From positions 1-47,482 of the forward strand of contig NZ_JAGSOG010000036.1 in the NCBI RefSeq assembly GCF_018139695.1: 47,482 bases of DNA, written 5' to 3'. Origin of the DNA: Actinospica durhamensis. Its GTDB lineage: Bacteria > Actinomycetota > Actinomycetes > Streptomycetales > Catenulisporaceae. The notes below the pieces were generated by a model that saw only the letters and a program-made list of their open reading frames with translations, was not told the origin of the DNA and searched no databases. Position 1 is the first letter of the stretch. Each line of letters opens with the position of its first letter. The position numbers and the translations under genes are program-made. This document shows positions 32,578-41,314 of this stretch, piece by piece.

Positions 32578-33386
32578 TGAACCGCCGTACCCGCCTGACC
32601 GCCGCCGCACTGGCCCTCGGCCTGGCCGGTCTGACCGCCGCGTGCTCGTCGTCCACGCCGACCGCCGCGACCACCCCGGCCTCCAGTTCCTCCTCGTCCG
32701 CGCCCGCGATCTCGGGCACCGTCACGGTCTTCGCCGCCTCCTCGCTGCAGAAGACCTTCACCTCGCTCGCCACCACCTTCGAGAAGGCGCATCCCGGCGT
32801 CACGGTGAAGTTCTCCTTCGGCGGCAGCGACACCCTGGCCGCGCAGATCACCCAGGGCGCGCCGGCCGACGTGTTCGCCTCCGCCAACACCGCCACCATG
32901 CAGACCGTGCAGAAGGCGGGGGACACCACCGGCACCCCGACCGTGTTCGTGAAGAACACCCTCGAGATAGCCGTCGCCCCGGGCGACCCGAAGGGCATCA
33001 AGACCCTCGCCGACCTGACCAAGTCCGGGATCAAGGTGGCGCTGTGCGCCAAGACCGTGCCCTGCGGCTCGGCCGCGGTCAAGGCCCTGGCCGCGGCGAA
33101 GGTCTCGCTCACCCCGGTGACCTACGAGACCGAGGTCACCGGCGCCCTGGCGAAGGTCGAGCTCGGTGAGGTGGACGCGGCGCTGGTCTACCACAGCGAC
33201 ATCCTCGGCGCCGACGGCAAGGTGGACGGGGTCGTCTTCTCCACCGCCTCCGACGCGGTCAACTCCTACCCGATCGACGTGCTCAAGGGCTCGACGAACC
33301 CGACCGCGGCCGCGGCCTTCGAGGCCTTCATCCTCACCTCCGCCAGCGAGCAGGTGCTGCTGGCCGCGGGCTTCCAGGCGCCGTGA
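32577..33386 (+). CDS. modA: Molybdate ABC transporter substrate-binding lipoprotein ModA
   Basis: This 269-residue exported protein captures molybdate or tungstate. The signal peptide ends at LTAAC (Cys 23; the -3 residue is Thr) and is followed by a Ser/Thr/Pro linker. The ModA start strand and first binding loop are clear (TVTVFAASSLQKTF), as are FSFGGSDTLAAQITQGAPAD, with the anion-binding Ser, and the GEVDAALVYHSD block near 200. Its ATG overlaps the regulator stop in TGATG, and its own stop overlaps the modB GTG. All landmarks of the family are intact. Confidence 0.95.
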   Translation: MNRRTRLTAAALALGLAGLTAACSSSTPTAATTPASSSSSSAPAISGTVTVFAASSLQKTFTSLATTFEKAHPGVTVKFSFGGSDTLAAQITQGAPADVFASANTATMQTVQKAGDTTGTPTVFVKNTLEIAVAPGDPKGIKTLADLTKSGIKVALCAKTVPCGSAAVKALAAAKVSLTPVTYETEVTGALAKVELGEVDAALVYHSDILGADGKVDGVVFSTASDAVNSYPIDVLKGSTNPTAAAAFEAFILTSASEQVLLAAGFQAP

Positions 33387-34225
33387 CCCGACCCACCGGC
33401 AGGACCCGGCGGCAGCGGCGGCGGTCCGGCTCGGGCCGCCGCACCGGCGGGCGCGCTCCGGCCCTGTTGCTGCTGCCGTCCCTGGTCGGCCTCGCCTTCC
33501 TGGTGCTGCCGGTGGTCGGCCTGCTCGTGCGCACGCCCTGGCGGCAGTTCACCCAGGACCTCTCGGCCGGCGACACCTGGACCGCGCTGCGCCTCTCACT
33601 CGAGTGCGCCACCGCGGCCACCGGTGTCAGCCTGCTGTTCGGCGTGCCGCTGGCCTGGCTGCTGGTGCGCACCGAGCTGCCCGGCCGGGGCCTGGCCCGC
33701 GCCCTGGTGATGGTGCCGCTGGTGCTGCCGCCGGTGGTCGGCGGCATGGCGCTGCTGCTGATGTTCGGCCGCTCCGGCGTGCTCGGGATGTACCTCGACC
33801 GCTGGTTCGGCGTCACGCTGCCGTTCACCACCCCGGGCGTGATCATGGCCGAGACCTTCGTGGCCATGCCGTTCCTGGTCGTCTCGGTGGAGACCGCGCT
33901 GCGCTCACTCGACCCGGACATCGAGGAGGCCGCCGCCACCAGCGGGGCGAGCGTCTGGCAGACCTTCAGGTACATCACCCTGCCCAACCTGCTGCCCGCG
34001 ATCGGCGCCGGCGCGGTGCTCGCCTGGGCCCGCGCCCTCGGCGAGTTCGGCGCCACCATCACCTTCGCCGGCGACTTCCCCGGCACCACCCAGACCATGC
34101 CGCTCGCGGTCTACCTCGCCTTCGAGGTCGATCCGCAATCCGCCATCGTGCTCAGCGTGGTCCTGCTCGCGGTGTCCGTCGCCATCCTGACCGCACTGCG
34201 TGACCGACTGGTCGCCAAAGTGTGA
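33383..34225 (+). CDS. modB: Molybdate ABC transporter permease ModB
   Basis: This 280-residue membrane protein forms the molybdate channel as a homodimer. An Arg-rich cytosolic start is followed by LLLLPSLVGLAFLVLPVVGL and four to five more membrane segments. The permease EAA loop reads DIEEAAATSGASVWQTFRYI, and ALGEFGATITFAGDFPGTTQTMPLAVY is the typical ModB ending. GTG overlaps the modA stop (GTGA). The usual third gene, the ATPase modC, is not next; an unrelated cell-wall gene follows after 90 bases. Confidence 0.95.
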   Translation: MTRPTGRTRRQRRRSGSGRRTGGRAPALLLLPSLVGLAFLVLPVVGLLVRTPWRQFTQDLSAGDTWTALRLSLECATAATGVSLLFGVPLAWLLVRTELPGRGLARALVMVPLVLPPVVGGMALLLMFGRSGVLGMYLDRWFGVTLPFTTPGVIMAETFVAMPFLVVSVETALRSLDPDIEEAAATSGASVWQTFRYITLPNLLPAIGAGAVLAWARALGEFGATITFAGDFPGTTQTMPLAVYLAFEVDPQSAIVLSVVLLAVSVAILTALRDRLVAKV

Positions 34226-34315
34226 ACTCAGCCACTTCTCAGCACCCGTAGGCAACCAGCCGCCCTGGCCGGACGTCACAGTACGCGCGGGATTGACAGG
34301 GGTGGAGGACTGACG

Positions 34316-36103
34316 GTGTCGGACGACGCGAACGGCCGGGTGGGCAGTGCGGCCGCGGGGGAGCCGGAACGGGACCTGCGACAGGGCCCGGGACCGGGGC
34401 AGGGCCCGGAACAGGATCCGGGGGCACGGGACGAGGGCGGATTCGGCGCGATGCTGGAAGACGCCCAGTCCACCGAGGAGTTCGTGGAACAGACCCAGCG
34501 CCGCGAACGGCTGGTACGCCGGGCGAAACGGCGGCGCCGGGCCAAGTACGCGCTGCTGTCCATGACGGTCACCGGCTCCCTCGTGGTCGCCGCGGCCTTC
34601 GTCTACGTGGCCTACGACGTCCAGCATCTGACGCACAATCTCAAGCACGTCGCGCTGCTGCCGCCCGGGGTGACCGAGCCGCCGGAGACCGTGGACGCCT
34701 ACGGCCGCTCCGCGCTCAACATCCTGCTGCTCGGCTCGGACACCCGGGACACCAGCTCGGACTGCTCGCTCGGCGGCGCGTGCGTGCAGGGCGACGCGAA
34801 CTCCGGCGCCAACGGCGACAGCGAGATGATCGTGCACCTGTCGGCGGACCGCAGCAACGCCACGGTGGTCTCCATCCCGCGCGACACCGAGACGCAGCTG
34901 CCGCAGTGCGCCGGCGGCGGGCGCGGCATGATCAACAGCGCCCTGCAATACGGCCCGGCCTGCCAGGTGGCCGCGGTGAACCTGCTCACCGGCGTCACCA
35001 TCGACCACTTCGTCGAGTTCGACTTCTCCGGCGTGGTGGACCTGTCCACCGAGCTCGGCGGCGTCCCGGTGTGCGTGAGCGCCGCGGTGCACGACCCGTA
35101 CTCGGGGCTGACCATCGGCGCGGGGGTGACCGAGGTGCAGGGCAAGCAGGCGCTGCAGTTCCTGCGCACCCGGCACGCCTTCTACGACGGCTCCGACCTC
35201 GGCCGGGAGCAGGCCACCCACATCTTCATGTCCTCGCTGCTGCGCAAGGTCAAGCAGAACGCGACGCTGACCAACATCGGCGAGATGCAGTCGCTGGCCG
35301 AGACGGTGACCAAGTACACCACCGTGGACAACGACCTCGACAGCATCACCTCGCTGCTCGACCTCGCCAACGACTTCGGCGAGGTGGCCTCGGACCGCGT
35401 CACGTTCCTGACCATGCCGTGGCAGCAGGACACCGACACCAGCGACCCGAGCTACACCTCCCGAGTGCAGGAGGACCCGGCCGCGGTGGCGCTGTTCGAG
35501 GACATTAAACAGGACAAGTCCTTCACCACCTCCGGCGGCTCCGTCAGTGCCCTGAGCAGCAGCTCAAGCGCCACCCCGGACTCCTCCGGCTCGCCCTCGC
35601 CCACCTCGAGCGGCTCGCCCTCGGCCCCGACCGCGCAGCAGATCGCGGCCTCCCAGTCGGCCGAGGCAGTGGCCAAGCAGTCCGAGACCGCGGCCGCGCG
35701 CACCCACCCGATGCACGTGGTGGTCGTCAACTCCTCCGGTGCCACCGACCGCTACCAGGCCGTGGTGTCCCAGGTGTTCCAGGACGGATTCGTCTACTCC
35801 TCCGGCAGCGACGCCACCAGCACCGTCGCGAGCACCACGCTGGTCTACTCGGCCCAGGAGGTCAAGGCGGCCCAGGAGCTCGCCACGGACCTCGACCTGC
35901 CTGCCTCGGCCCTGTCCGAAACGGGCACCGGCACCACGCTCACCCTCACCATCGGCACCGACTGGACCACCGGAAGCACGTACTCCACCGCGGGCACCTA
36001 CTCGGCCAGCGCCGCGATCTCGGTGCCGAGCCAGTCCTATGAGGAGAACGGCGCCGACACCGGGGCGTGCGTGCAGGCGAACCCGGACGCCGAGACGCAC
36101 TGA
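34316..36103 (+). CDS. LytR-CpsA-Psr (LCP) family cell-wall polymer ligase with LytR_C domain
   Basis: This 595-residue protein is expected to attach glycopolymers to peptidoglycan outside the membrane. A long charged cytosolic N-terminus precedes one membrane segment (about 80-103, LLSMTVTGSLVVAAAFVYVA). The LCP core (about 135-310) shows MIVHLSADRSNATVVSIPRD, with its conserved Arg and Asp, INSAL, and FLRTRHAF plus DLGREQ. After a Ser/Pro-rich linker (about 410-445), a LytR_C domain spans about 475-555 (HVVVVNSSGATDRYQAVVSQ). GGAGGA precedes the GTG start. A hairpin after the gene ends it. Confidence 0.94.
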   Translation: MSDDANGRVGSAAAGEPERDLRQGPGPGQGPEQDPGARDEGGFGAMLEDAQSTEEFVEQTQRRERLVRRAKRRRRAKYALLSMTVTGSLVVAAAFVYVAYDVQHLTHNLKHVALLPPGVTEPPETVDAYGRSALNILLLGSDTRDTSSDCSLGGACVQGDANSGANGDSEMIVHLSADRSNATVVSIPRDTETQLPQCAGGGRGMINSALQYGPACQVAAVNLLTGVTIDHFVEFDFSGVVDLSTELGGVPVCVSAAVHDPYSGLTIGAGVTEVQGKQALQFLRTRHAFYDGSDLGREQATHIFMSSLLRKVKQNATLTNIGEMQSLAETVTKYTTVDNDLDSITSLLDLANDFGEVASDRVTFLTMPWQQDTDTSDPSYTSRVQEDPAAVALFEDIKQDKSFTTSGGSVSALSSSSSATPDSSGSPSPTSSGSPSAPTAQQIAASQSAEAVAKQSETAAARTHPMHVVVVNSSGATDRYQAVVSQVFQDGFVYSSGSDATSTVASTTLVYSAQEVKAAQELATDLDLPASALSETGTGTTLTLTIGTDWTTGSTYSTAGTYSASAAISVPSQSYEENGADTGACVQANPDAETH

Positions 36104-36130
36104 GCCGAGACGCGCTCAACAGGGGCCTTC

Positions 36131-36161
36131 GGGGCGCCGGGACACACTCGTCCGGCGCCCC
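36131..36161 (+). terminator. Hairpin terminator after the LCP gene
   Basis: GGGGCGCCGG (36131-36140) pairs with CCGGCGCCCC (36152-36161), and a short C/T tract follows. It lies 28 bases after the stop. Confidence 0.65.
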
Positions 36162-36549
36162 GGGGGCCCCCTTTGCGTGTGCACCGTGCACGCGCAATTG
36201 CATGCGCATCGTGGGGCGCATTGTCGTTTCCATACACCTGCCGCCGGGCATTTTGTGATGGCCGAGGGGTATCGGATGCACGAATCCCGGGATACGCTTC
36301 GGTCGGTACCGTGGTTTCGTGTTTATCGCTCCAAGACCCGTGTTGACCTGCACTTTCGAACACTGCAAGTGAGGGTGTGGACGCGGAGCGTACCCGAGGC
36401 GACGGGTTTCTGGATCGCCTCGCGCGAAGGCGGGTCCGAGCCTTGGCGAGTGCGGCGTCGAAGGCGGCCGGTGGTGGGTGCGCGGTGGTGGTCCGGACCG
36501 GTATGGCCCGGAATGAATGTGTGAGATCTACCGCTGGAGTGGAACTACC
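36162..36549 (+). promoter_or_regulatory. AT-richer intergenic region before the HATPase gene
   Basis: This stretch has clearly lower GC than its surroundings and I find no credible gene in it. Possible signals are a weak SigB/SigF-type pattern (GCAT, 15 bases, GGGTAT, ending near 36275) and TTGACC near 36345, neither with a convincing partner. The ribosome site GGAGTGG just before 36550 supports that start. It may hold a long leader or a small RNA, but nothing proves either. Confidence 0.3.
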
Positions 36550-37164
36550 GTGGCGCGTCAGTCAAGCCGCATCGCGCGCCGAGTCTTGGTCTCGGCCATG
36601 GGCGTACGATCCGTGCGCTCGATCTCCCCCCAGGTGGTGCTGGGCCTGGTGGTCACCGAACTGACCGCGCCCGCCGCGCTGTCCGAAGCGCGCCGGCTGA
36701 CCGTCGGGGCGCTGGAGCGCTGGGGCCTGGCCGAGCGCGCCGGGGACGCCGCGCTGGTGATCAGCGAGCTCGCCGGCAACGCGCTGCGGCACGGCAGCGG
36801 CCCGGTCGAGCTGATCCTGCGGCGCAAGCCCACCTCGGGCGGGCCGGCCGTGATCTGCACCGTGAAGGACGCCGGCAAGTGGCGCGGCCTGGACGTGCCG
36901 GGACGCGACGACATCGAGTCCGATCTCGACGCCGAGGGCGGCCGCGGGCTGTTCATCGCGCGCGAACTGGCCGACTCCCTGATCGTGCGCGCCCCGCGCT
37001 ACCGGACCGGGACCACCGTCACGGCCACCTTCACCGCGGGCGCCGGAGAGCACGGCGGGGACGAGACCAGGGCCGGACGCGGCGGCGCCGCGATCCGCGG
37101 AGTGCGCGCCTGGGAGCGCCGGGTCCGCCGGGTCTGGCCGCTGCGCGGCGCCGCCGGCTCCTGA
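36550..37164 (+). CDS. RsbW/SpoIIAB-like ATP-binding protein (HATPase_c)
   Basis: This protein of about 204 residues has a single GHKL-type ATPase domain. The N box is ELAGNALRHGSG near residue 75, and the G boxes include VKDAGKW and GGRGLFIARELADSL. It has no histidine phospho-acceptor or membrane segment, which fits the large actinobacterial group of anti-sigma-factor-like kinases (RsbW type). Its partner sigma factor or antagonist is not in the window. The C-terminus is Arg/Gly-rich. GTG 36550 is preferred for its ribosome site; the in-frame ATG at 36517 would add 11 residues. Confidence 0.85.
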   Translation: MARQSSRIARRVLVSAMGVRSVRSISPQVVLGLVVTELTAPAALSEARRLTVGALERWGLAERAGDAALVISELAGNALRHGSGPVELILRRKPTSGGPAVICTVKDAGKWRGLDVPGRDDIESDLDAEGGRGLFIARELADSLIVRAPRYRTGTTVTATFTAGAGEHGGDETRAGRGGAAIRGVRAWERRVRRVWPLRGAAGS

Positions 37165-37497
37165 GCCGGGCCGGGCGAGCACCGGGCCGCGCGAGGCGGG
37201 CCGGGAGTGCCGGACCCGAGACCGGGCCCTGAGCCGCGGAAAGAACCCCGTGACGCACCCACATCATCAAGTGTCTGATGACAGGACTCTGAGAAGTCAA
37301 GGGGTCAAGATTTCAGCATATCGCATAGGTCAACGCTTCGTGGGCTGATTAACAAAATCGTTGCGGAACCGTCATGACGCCTCCATCCCACGGTCGCGTC
37401 GAAGGCCCCTGCGACGGGTGTCATGGGGACGCCCCCGAACGGGCCCGTGCCGTCTACCCACCGGCACGGCGCATCCCACTTTGGAGTGTGAAACCCC
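37165..37497 (+). promoter_or_regulatory. Regulatory-looking intergenic region before the secreted PLD-like gene
   Basis: No gene is seen in these 333 bases. From about 37255 to 37370 the sequence turns AT-rich. It holds TCATCA-AGTGTC-TGATGA (37264-37281), a small inverted repeat, and a direct repeat of GTCAAG at 37296-37301 and 37304-37309, with GTCAAC at 37329-37334. These are candidate regulator sites; no consensus is matched well enough to name one. GGAG at about 37483 is the ribosome site of the next gene. Confidence 0.35.
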
Positions 37498-38493
37498 ATG
37501 CGCCACACCGCTCTCCGCGCCCTCGGTTCCGCCGCAGCCTGCGGCCTGGTCGCGTCCACCCTCGCCGCGGCCCCGGCCCACGCCGCCACCGACGCGTACT
37601 CCGCCTTCGTCTTCAACACCAGCTCGGCCACCGAGCCGACCATCTACAACTTCATCAACTCCGCCACCAAGACCCTCGACATGACCATGTACGAGCTCGT
37701 GGACACCACGGCCGTCAACGACCTGGTGGCCCGGGAGAAGGCCGGCGTGAAGGTGCGCGTCGTGCTCGACGGCCAGCACACCTCGTACAACGCCTCCGCC
37801 ATCTCCGCCCTCAAGGCGGCCGGCGTCGGCGTGGTCGAGTCCAACACCTCCCGCTTCACCTACACCCACCAGAAGACCATCACGGTCGACGGTGACGAGT
37901 CGCTGATCCTGACCGGCAACCTGACCAGCGAGTACTACACCACCAGCTGCGACTACGGAGTCTTCGACACCGACGCCAACGACGTCGCCGCGATCGAGGC
38001 CGTGTTCAACGCCGACTACGCCAACACCGCCATCACCCCCGGCGCGGGCGACGACCTGCTGTGGTCGCCGACCACCGCCACCACCAAGCTGCTGTCCATC
38101 ATCAACGGCGCCACCAAGACCCTCGACATCGAGGAGGAGGAGTTCTCCAGCTCCACCCTCATCAACGCGGTGGTGGCCCGGGCCAAGGCCGGCGTGAAGG
38201 TGCGCGTGGTGGTGGAGTACCCGTCCGACTACTCCTCCGAGGTCTCCGAGATCAAGGCGGCCGGCGGCACGGTGGTGGGCTACTCCAGCAGCACCGGCTA
38301 CTACATCCACGCCAAGGCGGTCGTGGCCGACTACGGCCTGTCCGACGCCGCGGTCGAGCTCGGCTCGATGAACTGGACCAGCAACTCGCTCAACGACAAC
38401 CGCGAGCTCGGCATCCTGCTCAAGGACACCGGGGTCGAGAGCGTGGTGGAGACGCAGTTCAACTCCGACTACGCCGGCGGCACCGTCCAGTAG
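37498..38493 (+). CDS. Secreted phospholipase D-like protein with two HKD motifs
   Basis: This 331-residue exported protein has a signal peptide ending at AHAA and two PLD repeats. HKD motif 1 is HQKTITVD near residue 124, followed by LTGN in place of GSxN; motif 2 is HAKAVVAD near 271, followed by GSMN after ten residues rather than six. Both His, Lys and Asp sets are present, so one active site can form. Each repeat begins with a similar segment (NSATKTLDMTMYEL; NGATKTLDIEEEEF). It could act on phospholipids, nucleic acid or another phosphodiester; at 331 residues it is shorter than classical secreted PLDs of about 500. Confidence 0.9.
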   Translation: MRHTALRALGSAAACGLVASTLAAAPAHAATDAYSAFVFNTSSATEPTIYNFINSATKTLDMTMYELVDTTAVNDLVAREKAGVKVRVVLDGQHTSYNASAISALKAAGVGVVESNTSRFTYTHQKTITVDGDESLILTGNLTSEYYTTSCDYGVFDTDANDVAAIEAVFNADYANTAITPGAGDDLLWSPTTATTKLLSIINGATKTLDIEEEEFSSSTLINAVVARAKAGVKVRVVVEYPSDYSSEVSEIKAAGGTVVGYSSSTGYYIHAKAVVADYGLSDAAVELGSMNWTSNSLNDNRELGILLKDTGVESVVETQFNSDYAGGTVQ

Positions 38494-38532
38494 TCGGGCG
38501 CAGTGCGCGGTAGTCCAGCACGGTAACCCTCC

Positions 38533-38572
38533 AGCTCGGTGCCCGGCGGCCACCGCCTCCGGGCACCGAGCT
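38533..38572 (+). terminator. Hairpin terminator after the PLD-like gene
   Basis: Thirteen-base arms (38533-38545 and 38560-38572) pair perfectly, and an inner GCGG/CCGC stem extends the structure. It begins 40 bases after the stop. Confidence 0.75.
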
Positions 38573-38617
38573 CGTGCTCGTGACCTTCACCCTGTAGGCA
38601 CTGGCCGCGCGGCAGGG

Positions 38618-38623
38618 TAGCGT
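38618..38623 (+). promoter_or_regulatory. -10 element of a leaderless promoter (DUF6191 gene)
   Basis: TAGCGT lies exactly seven bases before GTG 38631. Confidence 0.55.
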
Positions 38624-38630
38624 GGGAAGC

Positions 38631-38855
38631 GTGAGCATCTTCTTCGATCTGTTCAGCCCGGGCCAGCGGCATCGTGTCGACGAGCAGGAGCGCCTGGAAC
38701 ACACCCGTGAGGTGGAGGGCAACAACGAGCCCGGCCGGGGACCGATCGATCTCAGCTCCGGATCCGTCCTGATCAAGGCCTCGGCCTCCTCCTCCCGTTC
38801 CCGGGACGAGGAGGCCGAAGACACTGCGGACGAGGACGAGCCCACCGAGCAGTAG
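38631..38855 (+). CDS. Small DUF6191-like protein
   Basis: This 74-residue cytosolic protein resembles the short actinobacterial DUF6191 family: FFDLFSPGQRHRVDEQERLE followed by REVEGNNEPGRGPIDLSSG. The last 20 residues are Ser-rich, then strongly acidic (RDEEAEDTADEDEPTEQ). Its function is unknown. The GTG start is set by the TAGCGT element. It converges on lon with only 16 bases between the stops and no visible hairpin, so antisense overlap of the two transcripts is likely. Confidence 0.75.
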   Translation: MSIFFDLFSPGQRHRVDEQERLEHTREVEGNNEPGRGPIDLSSGSVLIKASASSSRSRDEEAEDTADEDEPTEQ

Positions 38856-38871
38856 GGCCGCCCTCCGGGGC

Positions 38872-41247
38872 TCAGCCGACCGTCACCGGGCTCGGCGCGT
38901 GCGCCGGGGCCAGCGCCAGCTCGAGCACGTCGCGCACATCCGAGACCAGGTGGATCTCCAGCGCCTCGCGCACCTCGGCGGGCACCTCGTCCAGATCCGG
39001 CTCGTTGCGCTGGGGCAGCAGCACGACCTTCGCCCCGGCGCGCTGCGCGGCAAGCAGCTTCTGCTTGACTCCGCCGATCGGCAGCACCCGGCCGGTGAGC
39101 GAGACCTCGCCGGTCATCGCCACCTCGGCCCGCACCGGACGTCCGGAGAGCAGTGAGCCGAGGGCGGTGACCATGGTCACGCCCGCGCTCGGTCCGTCCT
39201 TGGGCACCGCGCCGGCCGGGACGTGCACGTGCACGCCGCGGTCCTTGAGGTCACCCACCGGCAGCTCGAGCTCGGCCCCGTGCGAGCGCAGGTAGGACAG
39301 CGCGATCTGCGCCGACTCCTTCATCACCTCGCCGAGCTGGCCGGTCAGGGTCACCCCGGTGGAACCGGTCTCCGGGTCGGCCAGCGAGGCCTCCACGAAC
39401 AGCACCTCGCCGCCCGCGCCGGTCACCGCCAGACCCGTGGCCACGCCCGGCACCGTGGTGCGCTCGGCGCTCTCCGGGGTGTGCCGCGGGTGCCCGAGGA
39501 AGTCCGGCAGGTTCTCCGCCGTCACCCGCACCGGCAGCTCAAGCTCGCCCACCGCGGTCTTGGCCGCGGCCTTGCGCAGCACGCGGGCCAGCGAACGCTC
39601 GAGGTCGCGCACGCCCGCCTCGCGGGTGTACTCGGCCGCCAGCCGCCGCAGCGCGCTCTCGTCGATCTCGGCCTCCTGCTCGTTCAGGCCGGCCCGCTCG
39701 AGCTGGCGCGGCAGCAGGTGGTCGCGTGCGATGACGACCTTCTCCTGCTCGGTGTAGCCGTCCAGCCGCACCAGCTCCATCCGGTCCAGCAGCGGCCCGG
39801 GGATGGACTCGAGCACGTTCGCCGTGGCCAGGAAGACCACGTCGGACAGGTCCAGGTCCACGTCCAGGTAGTGGTCGCGGAAGGTGTGGTTCTGCGCCGG
39901 GTCGAGCACCTCGAGCAGCGCCGCGGCCGGGTCGCCGCGGAAGTCCGAGCCGACCTTGTCGACCTCGTCGAGCAGCACGACCGGGTTCATCGTGCCGGCC
40001 TCCTTGATCGCCCGCACGATCCGGCCGGGCAGCGCGCCCACGTAGGTGCGCCGGTGTCCGCGGATCTCCGCCTCGTCCCGCACGCCGCCGAGCGCGACCC
40101 GGACGAAGCTGCGGCCCATGGCCCGGGCCACGGACTCGCCGAGCGAGGTTTTTCCGACGCCGGGAGGGCCGACCAGGGCGAGCACGGCGCCGGAGCGGCG
40201 TCCGCCGACGGCCGTGAGCCCGCGCTCCTCGCGGCGCTTGCGCACGGCGAGGTACTCCACGATCCGCTCCTTGACGTCCGCCAGCCCCGCGTGGTCGGCG
40301 TCCAGCACCGCGCGGGCGCCGGGCAGGTCGTAGGCGTCCTCGGAGCGCTCGTTCCAGGGCAGGTCGAGCACGGTGTCCAGCCAGGTGCGGATCCAGCTGG
40401 TCTCCGGGTTCTGCTCGCTGCCGTGCTCGAGCTTGTCGACCTCCTTCAGGGCCGCCTCGCGCACCTTCTCCGGCAGCCCCGCGGCCTCGACCCGGGCGCG
40501 GTAGTCGTCCTGCTCGTCGGCCGGGCGCCCGTCCAGCTCGGCCAGCTCCTTGCGGATGGCCTCCTGCTGGCGCCGCAGCATGAACTGGCGCTGCTGCTTC
40601 TCCAGGCTCTCGTCCACGTCCTTGCGGATGGTCTCGGTGACCTCCAGCTCGGACAGGGCCGTCCTGGCCCACTCGCCGATCAGCTCGAGCCGCGCCTCCA
40701 CGTCCGTGGTCTCCAGCAGCGTGAGCTTCTGCTCCAGCGTCAGGTACGGGGCGTACCCGGCGGAGTCGGCCAGGGCGGAGGGGTCCTGGATCTGCCGGAT
40801 CACGTCCACGACCTGGAAGGCGCCGCGGTGCTGGAGGATCTTGACCGCGGTCTCGCGGTAGGCCTCGGCCAGCTCGCGGGCGCGGGCGGTGGAGGCCGCC
40901 ACGGGGCGGATCTCCGCCTCGACCCACAGCGCCGCGCCGGGGCCGGTGGTGCCGCGCCCGATCTTGGCCCGGCCGGTGCCGCGCACCACGGCCACAGGCT
41001 GGCCGCCGCGCAGCCGTCCGACCTGCTCGATCACCGCGAGAGTGCCGTAGCCGGCGTACTTGCCGTCGGGGCGCGGGACCAGCAGCAGTTCGGGATGCTC
41101 GCCCGCATCGGGGTCGAGCCGCGCGGCGTCGATCGCGGCGCGCGCGTCGTTGTCGTTCAGGTCCAGTGGCACGACCATGCCCGGCAGCACGACCTCGTCA
41201 TCGAGCGGCAGGACCGGCAGGGCCTTGGTGGTGGACGTGATCGCCAT
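38872..41247 (-). CDS. lon: ATP-dependent protease Lon
   Basis: This 791-residue protease unfolds and degrades damaged and regulatory proteins in the cytosol. The N-terminal substrate domain spans about residues 10-200, a coiled-coil region follows ([20 protein letters not shown]), then the AAA+ module with Walker [10 protein letters not shown] near 359 and Walker [10 protein letters not shown], and the peptidase with catalytic Ser in PKDGPSAG near 683 and Lys in GGVKQKLL near 726. The length is typical. AGGAG precedes the ATG. A HAIR-like operator lies 46 bases upstream, so heat control by HspR is likely. It lies downstream of the M48 protease gene on the same strand. Confidence 0.97.
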   Translation of the reverse strand: MAITSTTKALPVLPLDDEVVLPGMVVPLDLNDNDARAAIDAARLDPDAGEHPELLLVPRPDGKYAGYGTLAVIEQVGRLRGGQPVAVVRGTGRAKIGRGTTGPGAALWVEAEIRPVAASTARARELAEAYRETAVKILQHRGAFQVVDVIRQIQDPSALADSAGYAPYLTLEQKLTLLETTDVEARLELIGEWARTALSELEVTETIRKDVDESLEKQQRQFMLRRQQEAIRKELAELDGRPADEQDDYRARVEAAGLPEKVREAALKEVDKLEHGSEQNPETSWIRTWLDTVLDLPWNERSEDAYDLPGARAVLDADHAGLADVKERIVEYLAVRKRREERGLTAVGGRRSGAVLALVGPPGVGKTSLGESVARAMGRSFVRVALGGVRDEAEIRGHRRTYVGALPGRIVRAIKEAGTMNPVVLLDEVDKVGSDFRGDPAAALLEVLDPAQNHTFRDHYLDVDLDLSDVVFLATANVLESIPGPLLDRMELVRLDGYTEQEKVVIARDHLLPRQLERAGLNEQEAEIDESALRRLAAEYTREAGVRDLERSLARVLRKAAAKTAVGELELPVRVTAENLPDFLGHPRHTPESAERTTVPGVATGLAVTGAGGEVLFVEASLADPETGSTGVTLTGQLGEVMKESAQIALSYLRSHGAELELPVGDLKDRGVHVHVPAGAVPKDGPSAGVTMVTALGSLLSGRPVRAEVAMTGEVSLTGRVLPIGGVKQKLLAAQRAGAKVVLLPQRNEPDLDEVPAEVREALEIHLVSDVRDVLELALAPAHAPSPVTVG

Positions 41248-41292
41248 GAAAGCAGCTCCTCGGGTCGTCGTCGCCGAGCACCGGCCACGAAG

Positions 41293-41313
41293 GTTGAGTC
41301 TGCCCTACTCAAC
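41293..41313. promoter_or_regulatory. HAIR-like HspR operator upstream of lon
   Basis: GTTGAGT, seven bases, ACTCAAC form a perfect inverted repeat. The Streptomyces HAIR consensus bound by the heat-shock repressor HspR is CTTGAGT-N7-ACTCAAG, so six of seven positions match in each arm and the spacing is exact. It lies 46-66 bases before the lon ATG, in the 67-base gap after the M48 gene. Confidence 0.8.
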
Positions 41314-41314
41314 T

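Noticed and set aside
34293-34298. TTGACA as a -35 element for the LCP gene
   Set aside because: It lies only 17 bases before the GTG, so the matching -10 would overlap the start codon, and a good ribosome site implies a longer leader.
36100-36550. A small gene in the gap after the LCP gene
   Set aside because: Short frames exist, but none has a ribosome site, promoter spacing or normal codon bias.
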